58,471 bases of DNA from Prochlorococcus sp. AG-409-O23 (GTDB lineage: Bacteria > Cyanobacteriota > Cyanobacteriia > PCC-6307 > Cyanobiaceae), in contig QCKL01000007.1 in NCBI GenBank assembly GCA_003215355.1, forward strand, positions 1 through 58,471, in the 5' to 3' direction. Within the stretch, counting starts at the first letter, position 1; each line of letters opens with the position of its first letter. The position numbers and the translations under genes are program-made. Positions 58,345 through 58,471 of this stretch are shown here, one piece after another. Below the pieces are notes generated by a model. It saw only the letters and a list, made by a program, of their open reading frames with translations. It was not told the origin of the DNA and did not search any database.

Positions 58345-58471
58345 ATGTCAAGCGCTGCTGCAGTCACTGATTCCTCATTTGAGCAGGAAGTTCTTCAGAG
58401 CGACGTACCGGTTCTCGTAGATTTCTGGGCTCCCTGGTGTGGTCCATGCAGGATGGTTGCACCAATTGTCG
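58345..58471 (+). CDS. trxA: Thioredoxin, 5' part only
   Basis: Protein disulfide reductase that carries light-driven redox signals to enzymes. The visible 42 residues begin [16 protein letters not shown] and include the active site [15 protein letters not shown] with the Cys pair. The window ends inside the gene, so the rest cannot be judged. ATG 58345 is preceded by TTAGGT. Confidence 0.95.
   Translation, partial: MSSAAAVTDSSFEQEVLQSDVPVLVDFWAPWCGPCRMVAPIV

Overview
The window is chromosomal DNA from a marine picocyanobacterium, most likely a low-light Prochlorococcus. Supporting signs are an AT-rich composition, very short intergenic gaps, PsbP, FNR (petH), zwf-opcA, a KaiB-like sensor kinase (SasA), a plant-type lycopene cyclase, a CAAD protein and the gene order guaB-yfr1-trxA. 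The FNR lacks a phycobilisome-docking CpcD-like domain and has a hydrophobic N-terminus instead, which fits an organism without phycobilisomes. The strain assignment is inference. No insertion sequences, prophage, CRISPR array or clear recent transfer were seen. This is core genome.

Layout. 0-5.5 kb: DEAD-box RNA helicase and a glycine-rich RRM protein (a cold/RNA-handling pair separated by a long leader region), a small basic protein, an ABC exporter and a PsbP-like lipoprotein. 5.6-12.8 kb: recR and lipA on plus, then a tight minus-strand unit lysA-cdaA-uppS-bioB-trhO-GNAT whose genes touch or overlap. 12.8-26.8 kb: rimI, clpC, a GldA-like dehydrogenase / hydrolase / DUF2993 cluster, cdsA, a PLP amino-acid decarboxylase, an ABC1 kinase, a membrane protein, a pseudouridine synthase, a RodZ-like HTH membrane protein and malQ. 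27-35 kb: a degenerate LCP-like protein, a BioD-like orphan, prs, pepN, a small exported protein, sasA, tRNA-Glu and a START-like protein. 35-47 kb: petH, zwf, opcA, cobB; then the minus-strand unit folD-crtE-DUF212-RecD-like helicase; then a PgpH-type HD phosphodiesterase. 47-58.5 kb: several small conserved proteins, leuA, a GH57 glucan enzyme, crtL, gyrA, a CAAD protein, a CBS-less GuaB, the Yfr1 small RNA and the 5' end of trxA.

How the genes fit together. zwf and opcA (oxidative pentose phosphate pathway), malQ and GH57 (glycogen), and sasA (clock output) belong to day/night carbon management. cdaA and the PgpH-type gene supply both synthesis and breakdown of c-di-AMP. uppS, lysA, cdaA, the LCP-like gene and the RodZ-like gene all touch the cell envelope. 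crtE and crtL serve pigment synthesis, and tRNA-Glu feeds tetrapyrroles.

Most notable observations: a clear Yfr1 small RNA; a recR whose conserved N-terminus lies upstream of any ATG, GTG or TTG; a 39-codon upstream ORF in the RRM-gene leader; an LCP-like protein lacking the catalytic Arg/Asp; a possible membrane anchor on FNR; and a Leu in the usual RHR motif of the diadenylate cyclase. None amounts to a clearly new system. The orphan small proteins and the GldA-like cluster are the best places to look for undescribed function.
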